From Butyrivibrio sp. (lineage in GTDB: Bacteria > Bacillota > Clostridia > Lachnospirales > Lachnospiraceae): DNA of 64,000 nucleotides. Under the pieces are notes generated by a model, which did not search any database, was not told the origin of the DNA, and saw nothing but the letters and a program-made list of their open reading frames with translations. Shown one piece after another: positions 35,510-43,802 of this stretch; position 1 is the first letter of the stretch, and every line of letters starts with the position of its first letter. Made by a program: the position numbers and the translations under genes. The stretch covers positions 151,857 to 215,856 of the forward strand of contig NZ_JAGBLU010000091.1 in the NCBI RefSeq assembly GCF_017635265.1, written 5' to 3'.

Positions 35510-36244
35510 TTACTGTTCTACTGTATTTTTAGATGCGTATTGCATAATAAGATCCTGATAAAATGCTGCCAGTGTGGCATTTCGATAGACGTTTATCCAT
35601 AGAAGAGGAAGGAAAAGAGCTATCATACCAAGTAGCATGATTGGAATAAAACTAACATTAAGATAAAAAAGCTTGAAGCGATTGCCTTTCATAATGTGCC
35701 TGCTTGTGGATAAAAGTTCTTTGGCGTTTCTGTCCTGAAAATCATGGAGCAGGTAGAAAGCCTGTGAATAGGTAAGATGCACATAGATGTTAATTACAAG
35801 TTCAAAAAGAAGTGCCAGAATCGTTCCAAGATAAAGATCAGGCGTCGGATTATGCTGAGTAAGATAGAGAAGATATGTGGCAGGAAGACCTGCAACAAAA
35901 TCAACCAGCACGAAAAGAGCCTGAACTTTAACCGCTTTTTCCGGAAACACTTTTACACCGTAAAACAGGTCTGAAATAGAGACGTTCTGGGAATAAATCA
36001 GATTCATATAAAGGAATGTCTTGCCTGAAACAAGAACACCCAAAAGAATGCTTACAATAAGCACAATTATCTCATTTATGATATAAAGAAAAATATTACC
36101 TGAACTGGAAATAGTGGTAATACCTGACAGAACAAACTGTATAATCAAAACTATCAGGTCGGCAGATATAAGTGTGCCATACCTTTCAAGGGATTTTTCC
36201 CGTGCAATTGCTTTAAGTTCTGCTGATGATTTAAGATTAGTCAT
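35510..36244 (-). CDS. DUF975-like integral membrane protein
   Basis: A 244-residue protein with about five to six membrane helices. The start chosen is the ATG at 36242-36244 (MTNLKSSAELKAIAREKSLE); a longer frame would use TTG at 36274 and add an unconvincing segment. The pattern of an N-terminal Lys/Arg amphipathic stretch, a Ser/Thr-rich helix region and the C-terminal FIPIMLLGMIALFLPLLWINVYRNATLAAFY segment (broken here at LLW for length only) resembles DUF975 proteins, whose role is unknown. Spacing to the GH2 gene is 14 bp. Confidence 0.65.
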   Translation of the reverse strand: MTNLKSSAELKAIAREKSLERYGTLISADLIVLIIQFVLSGITTISSSGNIFLYIINEIIVLIVSILLGVLVSGKTFLYMNLIYSQNVSISDLFYGVKVFPEKAVKVQALFVLVDFVAGLPATYLLYLTQHNPTPDLYLGTILALLFELVINIYVHLTYSQAFYLLHDFQDRNAKELLSTSRHIMKGNRFKLFYLNVSFIPIMLLGMIALFLPLLWINVYRNATLAAFYQDLIMQYASKNTVEQ

Positions 36245-36263
36245 TTTGATAAAAAAACCCGTC

Positions 36264-36779
36264 TTATACGGCAAGATCTACGTTATTCCCCACAAGTCCC
36301 TGTCTGTCAATGGACTTTCTTGCCTTCTGATAAGGATTCTCCTCATTTTGATATTGTATTTTTGTGGCTGTTTCGCCGCCACTTACGTAAACACGTCCGC
36401 ACTCGGGACATACTGCTGTTTTGATTGAAACTGAAGCCTGCAAAACCTTGCCGTTATTTAGTGCAGCCTTTTTGAATGCATTACTTACGTGTTCGGCTTC
36501 GTGACCGCGGACTCTTGCACCTGCTGCTGCAGGATCAATGTGCTGTGCGCTTTTAAAAGAAACCATCTCATTTGAACCGTCCTGATATTTGCGGTTTTTG
36601 CAGGTTTCACACTCTGCAGGAGATGATGTTTTACCGGGAGCTTTCTGGGTAGACTCATTGGGATTAAGGATAGGCCCTGTTTCTTTTGCTGAACCTGTTG
36701 CACTTGCAGCAGTAGCTCCGCTATAAGCAGAACCTTCAAACATTCCGTATCCACCACCTATTGAACCGATAATACTCAT
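36264..36779 (-). CDS. SprA-related protein with HEXXH zinc-protease motif
   Basis: A 171-residue soluble protein. The ATG at 36779 is preferred over an upstream in-frame start because AGAGGTG stands 7 nt before it. After a low-complexity Gly/Ala/Ser-rich head (1-50) comes a Cys57-X2-Cys60 pair, then RGHEAEHV with His93-Glu94 and His97, the zinc-protease HEXXH signature, then a second pair Cys124-X2-Cys127. This layout resembles the SprA-related family. Two CXXC pairs could bind a structural metal. The in vivo substrate is unknown. It lies between two membrane-protein genes on the same strand. Confidence 0.7.
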   Translation of the reverse strand: MSIIGSIGGGYGMFEGSAYSGATAASATGSAKETGPILNPNESTQKAPGKTSSPAECETCKNRKYQDGSNEMVSFKSAQHIDPAAAGARVRGHEAEHVSNAFKKAALNNGKVLQASVSIKTAVCPECGRVYVSGGETATKIQYQNEENPYQKARKSIDRQGLVGNNVDLAV

Positions 36780-36804
36780 AGGCACCTCTTTCCACATATA
36801 ATCC

Positions 36805-37218
36805 TTACTGAGATGTATCACTGCTTATTCCCAGCTCTTTTAACATATCGTCGAAACTCTGACCGTTCATCTGCTGTGATATCTGATTGAGCTGTTGTCT
36901 GTAAGTCGGGTCTGTAAGAACTGTATGAATAGATGAAACAAAAACAACGTAACCAAGAACTATTCCGATAGTTCCATAAATAATTCCGCGTTTGGCCTGA
37001 GGAAGAAACTTCTTCTCAGAACCTCTTGATAAAATACCTAAGACAATTGCAACTCCCCCAAGGACAATTCCTATATTCATTACAAAACAGAGAGGAATAG
37101 CTATAAGCCCTGTAACAAGTGATACAGTTGCCATATTTACATGGCTGTCAAGCTGATTGTGACTTTTGTTGTAGTTGTAATTATTGTAGTAGTATTTATC
37201 TTCCCCATTCTCGCCCAT
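36805..37218 (-). CDS. Small membrane protein, DUF4190-like
   Basis: A 137-residue protein with an Asn/Tyr-rich cytoplasmic head (KYYYNNYNYNKSHNQ), two membrane helices (about 30-60 and 80-105) separated by a basic loop (RGSEKKFLPQAKRG), and a Gln/Asp-rich tail. The pattern matches DUF4190-type proteins. The ATG at 37218 has GAGGAG upstream; a longer frame starts at GTG 37239. It is the first gene of the minus-strand group and is divergent from tex. Confidence 0.65.
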   Translation of the reverse strand: MGENGEDKYYYNNYNYNKSHNQLDSHVNMATVSLVTGLIAIPLCFVMNIGIVLGGVAIVLGILSRGSEKKFLPQAKRGIIYGTIGIVLGYVVFVSSIHTVLTDPTYRQQLNQISQQMNGQSFDDMLKELGISSDTSQ

Positions 37219-37304
37219 GAAAAAACTCCTCGTAAGCACAATTTCATGTACTAAATATACAATAATTATGGCATTTTTACAATGTTTGAGCTTTTATGAA
37301 AAGC

Positions 37305-37334
37305 TTGAAAACGGTACAAAATGCTTGGTATAAT
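37305..37334 (+). promoter_or_regulatory. Sigma-A promoter for tex
   Basis: TTGAAA (37305-37310), 18-bp spacer, TATAAT (37329-37334) preceded by TGG (extended -10). It lies about 75 bp before the tex start. Confidence 0.75.
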
Positions 37335-37408
37335 AGGGGAGTGTGCTGATTTATAGAAAATTCAGCAAAAATTTATTATTTTAATAGCTTTTTATAAGCG
37401 AGGGAAGT

Positions 37409-40099
37409 ATGGATATAGTATTAAAGATCAAAGAAGAACTTAACGTGGAAAAATGGCAGGTTGAGGCTGCAATAAAGCTCATTGATGAGGGCAACACGAT
37501 TCCGTTTATTTCACGTTACAGAAAGGAAGTAACAGGCTCACTTAATGACGAGCAGCTTCGTAATCTTGACGAGAGACTGAAGTATTTAAGAGGCTTGGAG
37601 GAACGCAGAGAGCAGGTTCTTGCTTCTATCGAAGAGCAGGGAAAGCTGACTGATGAACTAAAGACCAGGATTATAGCTGCAGAAACAATGGTAGCTCTGG
37701 AGGATCTCTATCTTCCATACAGACCAAAGAGAAAGACAAGAGCCAGCGTGGCAAGAGAGAAGGGACTTGAAGGCCTTGCAAATATTCTTTTGGCTCAGGA
37801 AACAACCAATCCGCTTCAGGATGAAGCTGCTGCATTTGTTGACCCTGAAAAAGGGGTTAATGACCCGGCAGAGGCTCTTCAGGGAGCAATGGATATCATT
37901 GCTGAGGATGTTTCCGACAATGCTGACTTTAGAACATATATCAGAGAAGTAACAATGGAACAGGGCGTTCTAACCAGTAAAGCCAAGGACGAGAAGGCTG
38001 AGAGTGTATACGAAATGTATTACAACTATGAGGAACCTGTTAAAAAAGTTCTCGGACACAGAGTACTTGCTCTTAATCGTGGAGAGGCAGAGAAGTTCCT
38101 TGTTGTTAAAATCGAAGCTCCCGAAGAGCAGATTTTACAGTATCTTGACAAGAAGATGCTTAAAAATGACAATCCTGTCACAACTCCTGTTATAAAAGAA
38201 ATCAATCAGGACGCGTATGAGAGACTTATTGCTCCTGCCATTGAACGTGATATTAGAAATGAACTCACAGAAAAAGCTGAGGACGGCGCTATTTCGGTAT
38301 TTGGCAAAAACCTTACCCAGCTTCTTATGGCACCACCTATTGCAGGTAAGACAGTGCTTGGATGGGACCCTGCTTTCAGAACAGGTTGTAAGCTTGCTGT
38401 TGTTGATGCGACAGGTAAGGTCCTTGATACAAAGGTTATTTATCCCACAGCTCCACAGAACAAGGTTGAGGAGTCCAAGGCAGAGCTTAAAAAGCTCATA
38501 GACAAATATGATGTTGATCTTATTTCTGTAGGCAATGGTACAGCATCAAGAGAATCGGAACAGGTAATTGTTGAGTTGATAAAAGAGCTGGATAAGCCTG
38601 TTCAGTACGTTATTGTAAATGAAGCCGGTGCTTCTGTTTACTCGGCAAGTAAGCTTGCCACAGAGGAATTCCCACAGTTTGATGTTGGACAGCGTAGTGC
38701 GGCATCCATTGCCAGAAGACTTCAGGATCCTCTTGCAGAGCTTGTTAAGATTGATCCTAAGTCAATCGGTGTTGGTCAGTATCAGCATGACATGAACCAG
38801 AAAAAGCTTGGTGAAGCTCTGGAAGGCGTGGTAGAGACATGTGTTAACAAGGTTGGTGTAGACTTAAATACTGCATCTGCTCCGCTTCTTCAGTATATTT
38901 CAGGTATCAGTAAGGTTATTGCCAAAAACATCGTTGAATATAGAGAAGAGAACGGTAAATTTAACAGCAGAGCAGAACTTTTAAATGTCCCTAAGCTTGG
39001 ACCAAAAGCTTATGAACAGTGTGCAGGATTTCTTAGAATTGCAGATGGTGAGAACCCGCTTGATGCCACAAGTGTTCATCCTGAGTCTTATGATGCAACA
39101 CTTAAGCTTATGGATAAGCTTGGAATTACCTTTGATGATGTGAGACAGGCGCAGAAGAATGCAGCCAAGGCTTCACTTGAAAAGCCTGCAGCAAAAAAGG
39201 AAGAAAAGCCAAGACCACAGAAAAAACCAAAACAGGTAGTTATAAGAAATACAAGTACAGCAATGGGGGCAGCACTTGCAGCGGCTCTTGCAGGAAGTAA
39301 CCTGGCAGTAACACAAGATGAGGCTGCTTCTTCAAAAAAGGCAAAAGAGACAGAAACAGATGTGAATACAACAAATGCTTCAGGATCTCTTTCAAAGAAA
39401 GTAACAGAGGCAGAGAAAAAGAAACTTGCAGAAGAGCTTGGGATTGGTGAGATCACACTTACAGATATCCTTTCAGAGCTTGAGAAACCATCAAGAGACC
39501 CCCGTGAGAATATGCCGGCACCGATTCTTAGAAGCGATGTTCTTGATATGAAAGACCTGAAACCGGGAATGGTACTCAAGGGTACGGTAAGAAACGTAAT
39601 CGACTTTGGATGTTTTGTAGATATAGGTGTCCATCAGGATGGACTTGTTCATATTTCACATATTACAGACAAGTACATAAAACATCCTCTTGAGGCAGTA
39701 AGTGTAGGCGATATTGTAGACGTACAGGTTCTTGATGTGGAGCTTGATAAAAAGAGAATATCTCTTACAATGAAGCTTCAGGATCCTGCTAAGGTTGCTG
39801 CCGAAGCGGCTGCAAAGGCAGCAGAGAGGCCTGCGCCAAAGGTAAAGCCGGAGGAGAAGACAAAGCCTGCAGCCAAGAGAACATCTGTAGTCGACGCTGT
39901 TGCAAAGGCAGCGGGAGTTACCAAAAAAGCAGCTCCTGTTAAAAAGGCCGCTGCTCCAAAGACGATGCAGTCAACACCCGTGGCATCTGCAAGCACTTCA
40001 AAGGCAGAAACACCCAAAAATACCGCTACTGCTACTGAAGCACCTAAAAAATTCAAGAAAAAGGGAATTGTCATTTTCAAAGGAAATGCAAACGACTGA
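37409..40099 (+). CDS. tex: Tex-type S1 RNA-binding transcription accessory protein
   Basis: Tex binds nucleic acid and is thought to act at transcription complexes. This copy has 896 residues against 720-780 usually. Visible order: helical N-terminal region, YqgF-like nuclease fold (about 315-440, GWDPAFRTGCKLAVVD), helix-hairpin-helix region (about 490-560), a Lys/Ala-rich linker (about 585-680) absent from standard Tex, an S1 domain (about 715-785, LKGTVRNVIDFGCFVDIGVH), and a Lys/Ala/Pro-rich tail of over 100 residues. The linker and tail are basic and probably disordered, adding RNA contact. Single gene with its own promoter and terminator. Confidence 0.94.
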   Translation: MDIVLKIKEELNVEKWQVEAAIKLIDEGNTIPFISRYRKEVTGSLNDEQLRNLDERLKYLRGLEERREQVLASIEEQGKLTDELKTRIIAAETMVALEDLYLPYRPKRKTRASVAREKGLEGLANILLAQETTNPLQDEAAAFVDPEKGVNDPAEALQGAMDIIAEDVSDNADFRTYIREVTMEQGVLTSKAKDEKAESVYEMYYNYEEPVKKVLGHRVLALNRGEAEKFLVVKIEAPEEQILQYLDKKMLKNDNPVTTPVIKEINQDAYERLIAPAIERDIRNELTEKAEDGAISVFGKNLTQLLMAPPIAGKTVLGWDPAFRTGCKLAVVDATGKVLDTKVIYPTAPQNKVEESKAELKKLIDKYDVDLISVGNGTASRESEQVIVELIKELDKPVQYVIVNEAGASVYSASKLATEEFPQFDVGQRSAASIARRLQDPLAELVKIDPKSIGVGQYQHDMNQKKLGEALEGVVETCVNKVGVDLNTASAPLLQYISGISKVIAKNIVEYREENGKFNSRAELLNVPKLGPKAYEQCAGFLRIADGENPLDATSVHPESYDATLKLMDKLGITFDDVRQAQKNAAKASLEKPAAKKEEKPRPQKKPKQVVIRNTSTAMGAALAAALAGSNLAVTQDEAASSKKAKETETDVNTTNASGSLSKKVTEAEKKKLAEELGIGEITLTDILSELEKPSRDPRENMPAPILRSDVLDMKDLKPGMVLKGTVRNVIDFGCFVDIGVHQDGLVHISHITDKYIKHPLEAVSVGDIVDVQVLDVELDKKRISLTMKLQDPAKVAAEAAAKAAERPAPKVKPEEKTKPAAKRTSVVDAVAKAAGVTKKAAPVKKAAAPKTMQSTPVASASTSKAETPKNTATATEAPKKFKKKGIVIFKGNAND

Positions 40100-40105
40100 T
40101 TTTAA

Positions 40106-40136
40106 GACCACTTTGATTATTCAGAGTGGTCTTTTT
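40106..40136 (+). terminator. Rho-independent terminator after tex
   Basis: GACCACTTTG (40106-40115) pairs with CAGAGTGGTC (40122-40131), loop ATTATT, followed by TTTTT. Confidence 0.92.
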
Positions 40137-40170
40137 ATATCATAGGAAATTGCTTTCCTATGATATAAAA
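40133..40170. repeat. Perfect 17-bp stem-loop adjoining the tex terminator
   Basis: TTTTATATCATAGGAAA (40133-40149) pairs with TTTCCTATGATATAAAA (40154-40170) around TTGC. It begins inside the T-run of the tex terminator. The remaining gap to xylB (to 40327) contains a TATAAT at 40237-40242 with no good -35. Confidence 0.85.
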
Positions 40171-40327
40171 CTAGTAAATGCAAATATTTAGTTAAATAAA
40201 AGCAAAATCTGGAATGATAGTTATGTACAAAAAATGTATAATAAGCATTGTGGAAATCTGAATTTACGATTTTTCATAGTGTGGATAGTAAAGCAAATAA
40301 AAATAGTTTTTATATTAGGAGGAAGGT

Positions 40328-41797
40328 ATGTTTTATATAGGTGTAGATTTGGGGACTTCATCTGTTAAGCTGGTACTTATGGATGAAAAGGGAACTATTC
40401 ACGGAACAACTTCAAGAGAATATCCTCTGTTTTTTCCACAGCCGGGATGGTCGGAGCAGAATCCTGAGGATTGGTACCGGGAGGCTGTAGATGGCCTTAA
40501 AGAGCTTTTAAAGGATGTGGATAAGTCACAGGTTGCGGGCATCAGCTTTGGCGGTCAGATGCACGGTCTTGTTATCCTTGATGAGAATGATAATGTAATT
40601 CGTCCTGCAATTCTTTGGAACGACGGAAGAACACAGAAGCAGGTTGATTATTTAAATGGCGAGATTGGCAAGGACAAGCTTTCAGAGTACACAGCAAACA
40701 TTGCATTCGCCGGATTTACTGCACCTAAGATTCTCTGGGTTGAGGAAAACGAACCTGAGAACTTTAAGAAAATCAAAAAGATCATGCTTCCTAAGGATTA
40801 CCTCGCATACAAGTTTACAGGAACATTCTGTACAGATTATTCTGATGCTTCGGGAATGCTTCTTCTTGATGTTAAGAACCGCAAGTGGTCCAGGGAGATG
40901 TGCGATATTTGCCATATTACAGAAGATATGTTACCGCAGCTTTTTGAAAGCTACGAAAAGGTTGGAGAACTTACAGCAGAATTGTCTTCTGAGCTTGGGT
41001 TAGAAAACGGCGTAGTAGTGGCAGCAGGTGCCGGAGATAACGCAGCAGCAGCTGTTGGAACAGGAACAGTTGGAAATAACAGATGTAATATTTCTCTTGG
41101 AACAAGTGGAACCATCTTCATGTCCGCTGACAGTTTTGCAGTTGATAAGAACAATGCGCTTCATTCTTTTGACCATGCAGACGGACACTTCCATCTGATG
41201 GGATGTATGCTCAGCGCTGCAAGCTGTAACAAGTGGTGGATGGATGAAATCCTAAAGACAAAAGATTATGCTGATGAACAGAAGGGCATTGAGAAGCTTG
41301 GGGAGAACCACGTATTCTTTTTACCTTACCTTATGGGTGAGAGATCTCCTTGGAACAACCCTAATGCCAGAGCTACATTTACAGGTATTACAATGGATAC
41401 AACAAGAGAAGATATGACACAGGCAGTTCTTGAGGGTGTTGCTTTTGCTACAAGAGATATGTATGAAGTTGCCAAGTCAATCGGTGTAGCTCCGAAGAGA
41501 ACTATGATCTGCGGCGGCGGAGCAAAGAGCCCTCTGTGGAGAAAAATGATTGCCAATATCCTCAACATTGAAGTCGATGTTCCTGCCTGTGAGGAAGGCC
41601 CGGGAATGGGCGGTGCTATGCTTGCCATGGTTGCCTGCGGAGCTTATAAGAGCGTTGAAGAGGCAGCAGCTGCAATAGTTAAAGTTGATAAGACAGAGAA
41701 GCCCGATCCTGAACTTGTAGCTAAATATGAAGCAAGATATCAGCAGTTCAAAAACATCTATCCTGCTCTTGCCGAGACTTTTGATAAGATCATCTGA
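40328..41797 (+). CDS. xylB: Xylulokinase
   Basis: XylB phosphorylates D-xylulose for the pentose phosphate pathway. The 489-residue FGGY kinase has the N-terminal phosphate motif YIGVDLGTSSVKLVLMD, FGGQMHGLVILD, the LPKDYLAYKFTG segment, DYSDASGMLLLD, and catalytic Asp in GAGDNAAAAVGTG (about residue 237). The C-terminal ICGGGAKSPLWRKM motif is also typical. It is a lone gene with GGAGGAAGG in front. It would receive xylulose from xylose released by the xylosidase and glucuronidase enzymes in the window; no xylose isomerase xylA is seen here. The 3' end is partly duplicated downstream. Confidence 0.95.
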   Translation: MFYIGVDLGTSSVKLVLMDEKGTIHGTTSREYPLFFPQPGWSEQNPEDWYREAVDGLKELLKDVDKSQVAGISFGGQMHGLVILDENDNVIRPAILWNDGRTQKQVDYLNGEIGKDKLSEYTANIAFAGFTAPKILWVEENEPENFKKIKKIMLPKDYLAYKFTGTFCTDYSDASGMLLLDVKNRKWSREMCDICHITEDMLPQLFESYEKVGELTAELSSELGLENGVVVAAGAGDNAAAAVGTGTVGNNRCNISLGTSGTIFMSADSFAVDKNNALHSFDHADGHFHLMGCMLSAASCNKWWMDEILKTKDYADEQKGIEKLGENHVFFLPYLMGERSPWNNPNARATFTGITMDTTREDMTQAVLEGVAFATRDMYEVAKSIGVAPKRTMICGGGAKSPLWRKMIANILNIEVDVPACEEGPGMGGAMLAMVACGAYKSVEEAAAAIVKVDKTEKPDPELVAKYEARYQQFKNIYPALAETFDKII

Positions 41798-41857
41798 TAG
41801 TTGGTCATAATTTAATTTATTTTTTTGATAAGATTATTTGATAGGTGGCTATCATTT
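41779..41857 (+). repeat. Imperfect direct duplication of xylB 3' end
   Basis: Bases 41779-41813 (TTTTGATAAGATCATCTGAT...) recur at 41823-41857 (TTTTGATAAGATTATTTGAT...), about 28 of 35 identical. Both copies read Phe-Asp-Lys-Ile-Ile-stop in their own frame. Confidence 0.65.
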
Positions 41858-41927
41858 GTTTATAGTTTTATTAGACAAATGTTATCAATTGTCCTATTGA
41901 TTTATTAATATATATAGGGTACTATTT

Positions 41928-41956
41928 AAGCGGATATAGAAATATATCCGCTTTTA
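41928..41956 (+). terminator. Terminator upstream of SAM riboswitch
   Basis: AAGCGGATATA (41928-41938) pairs perfectly with TATATCCGCTT (41943-41953) around a GAAA tetraloop, followed by TTAT. It ends the xylB transcript. Confidence 0.8.
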
Positions 41957-41960
41957 TAAT
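41955..41960 (+). promoter_or_regulatory. -10 element for the SAM-riboswitch transcript
   Basis: TATAAT (41955-41960) ends six bases before the first paired base of the riboswitch, so transcription would begin at the aptamer's 5' edge. The -35 region falls inside the preceding terminator hairpin and is not consensus. Confidence 0.45.
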
Positions 41961-41965
41961 TAATT

Positions 41966-42091
41966 GTTCTCTTATTCAGAGTGGTGGAGGTACATAGGAC
42001 CTAAGAAGCCACGGCAACCCCTTGATCAGTCAGGAAGGTGCCAACCTGAGCGTGCAATTCCGAGTTTCGGACTACGAGCAATAAGAGGAAC
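41966..42091 (+). promoter_or_regulatory. SAM-I (S-box) riboswitch aptamer
   Basis: The leader carries the S-box core: TTATTCAGAGTGGTGGAGG, the AGAAGCCACGGCAACC segment, GGTGCCAACCTGAG, GTGCAATTCC and a closing AATAAGAGGAAC. P1 forms between 41966-41976 and 42080-42091. Binding of S-adenosylmethionine favours the terminator that follows, shutting off metK when SAM is plentiful. Confidence 0.93.
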
Positions 42092-42106
42092 TTGTGATGA
42101 TTAGTT

Positions 42107-42152
42107 CCACTCATTTGTGACTTGCACGCGTCATAAATCGAGTGGATTTTTT
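42107..42152 (+). terminator. Riboswitch-controlled terminator
   Basis: CCACTCATTTGTGAC pairs with GTCATAAATCGAGTGG, followed by ATTTTTT. The GGAAC at the end of P1 can alternatively pair with GTTCC just ahead of this stem, giving the antiterminator. Confidence 0.88.
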
Positions 42153-42159
42153 GTGTGGA

Positions 42160-42410
42160 GCACTTGATGAGTTTTTTTCGAATCTAGTGCGAACCACTTC
42201 TGTACACTTAACTAGTGTAGCTGTTTTATATTAACTCGACTATATGCTTGCTATAATTTGAATCTACTACGTTGTCATCAGTCGTCGATGGACGCCCATC
42301 GACTCCATCTTCCGCCTTGTAGATTGCAAATTATATCTAAGCAATATAGTCGAGAAATATAAAAACAGCCACACTAGGTTATTTCGAGTTTAGTGTAGCA
42401 GAAGAATCAT
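42160..42410. repeat. Palindromic element and flanking motif copies in metK leader
   Basis: An imperfect inverted repeat spans 42208-42381: TAGTGTAGCTGTTTTATATT, then CTCGACTATAT, TATAATTTG and ATCTAC on the left are mirrored on the right by the complement. The centre holds a small hairpin (TCGATGG and CCATCGA, 42285-42302). Outside it, the dispersed motif appears on both sides in the same orientation: CACTTGATGAG...TCGAATCTAGTG at about 42170-42190 and CACACTAGGTT...TCGAGTTTAGTG at about 42370-42394, the latter followed by TAGCAGAAGA. No gene. If transcribed it would fold into one long hairpin between the riboswitch terminator and metK. Confidence 0.8.
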
Positions 42411-42442
42411 TTATGTAGCGCTAGGGCGCAGAAAGGTATTAT

Positions 42443-43633
42443 ATGGATAAATTTATTTTTACATCAGAATCAGTAACAGAAGGACATCCTGATAAGATAT
42501 GCGATAACATTTCTGATGCAATTCTTGACGCATGCATGGAGCAGGATCCTATGAGCCGTGTTGCCTGTGAGACAGCAACATGTACAGGATTTGTTCTTAT
42601 AACAGGTGAGATTACAACAAAGGCTCACGTTGATTATGCGGGAATTGCCCGTAAGACAATCAAAGAGATTGGATATGATGATTCAGCCAAGGGATTTGAC
42701 GGAAATACATGTGCGGTACTTGTTGCGCTTGATCAGCAGTCAGCTGATATTGCCATGGGTGTTGACAAGGCACTTGAGGCAAGAGAGAACCAGATGACTG
42801 ATGAGCAGATTGAAGCAATCGGTGCCGGTGATCAGGGCATGATGTTTGGTTACGCTACAAACGAGACAGACGATTATATGCCATATGCTATAAGCCTTGC
42901 ACACAAGCTTACCAAGAAGCTTACAGAGGTCAGAAAAAACGGAACTCTTCCATATCTTAGAGCAGATGGAAAGAGCCAGGTATCAGTTGAGTATGATGAG
43001 AACGGAAAGGTAAAAAGACTTGAAGCAATCGTTATTTCTACTCAGCATGATGAGAAGGTTACTCAGGAGCAGATTCACACAGATATCAGAAAGTATGTTA
43101 TAGATACAGTTGTAGACAGTGCTATGGTAGATGCTAACACCAAGATTTACATCAATCCGACAGGCCGTTTCGTAATCGGCGGACCTCAGGGTGATGCAGG
43201 ACTTACAGGTCGTAAGATCATCGTTGACACTTACGGCGGAGCAGCTCGTCATGGCGGCGGAGCATTTTCCGGTAAAGACTGCACAAAGGTTGACCGTTCT
43301 GCAGCATATGCAGCAAGATATGTTGCCAAGAATATCGTTGCAGCCGGCCTTGCAGATAAGGCTGAAATCCAGCTTTCATATGCAATCGGTGTTGCACAGC
43401 CTACATCAATTCTTGTAGATACCTTCGGAACCGGTAAGGTTTCTGATGAGAAGCTTACAGAGGCAGTTCGTAAGGTGTTCGATCTTCGTCCGGCAGGAAT
43501 AATCAAGATGCTCGATCTTCGCCGTCCAATCTACAAGCAGACAGCTGCTTACGGACACTTCGGCCGCAACGACCTCAACCTTCCTTGGGAGCAGACTGAC
43601 AAGGTAGAAGAGCTTAAGGCAGCAGTTCAATAA
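42443..43633 (+). CDS. metK: S-adenosylmethionine synthetase
   Basis: MetK makes SAM from methionine and ATP. The 396-residue protein carries the full family set: [20 protein letters not shown] at the N-terminus, [16 protein letters not shown] in the middle and [22 protein letters not shown] later. It is complete with an AGAAAGG ribosome site. Expression is under the SAM riboswitch about 350 bp upstream, and the leader also contains a palindromic element. A terminator follows. Confidence 0.97.
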   Translation: MDKFIFTSESVTEGHPDKICDNISDAILDACMEQDPMSRVACETATCTGFVLITGEITTKAHVDYAGIARKTIKEIGYDDSAKGFDGNTCAVLVALDQQSADIAMGVDKALEARENQMTDEQIEAIGAGDQGMMFGYATNETDDYMPYAISLAHKLTKKLTEVRKNGTLPYLRADGKSQVSVEYDENGKVKRLEAIVISTQHDEKVTQEQIHTDIRKYVIDTVVDSAMVDANTKIYINPTGRFVIGGPQGDAGLTGRKIIVDTYGGAARHGGGAFSGKDCTKVDRSAAYAARYVAKNIVAAGLADKAEIQLSYAIGVAQPTSILVDTFGTGKVSDEKLTEAVRKVFDLRPAGIIKMLDLRRPIYKQTAAYGHFGRNDLNLPWEQTDKVEELKAAVQ

Positions 43634-43660
43634 ATAAAAAACAGGTGCAAATATTAGAGG

Positions 43661-43694
43661 CAAGGGATTAAAATTTAGTCCCTTGTCTTTTTTT
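43661..43694 (+). terminator. Rho-independent terminator after metK
   Basis: CAAGGGA (43661-43667) pairs with TCCCTTG (43679-43685), followed by TCTTTTTTT. Confidence 0.85.
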
Positions 43695-43802
43695 GCCTTG
43701 TTTTAAGAGCTTTCACAGGGGTAAAAATTTATTGAACTTTTTTTGTTACCTTACCACCTTTAAAGTGAGTTTAGAGAAGGAAAGGGAGGTGCATTATTTT
43801 TT

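Noticed and set aside
36245-36274. TTG start for the DUF975-like gene
   Set aside because: It overlaps the previous gene's stop and adds ten residues with no family support; the ATG at 36244 is preferred.
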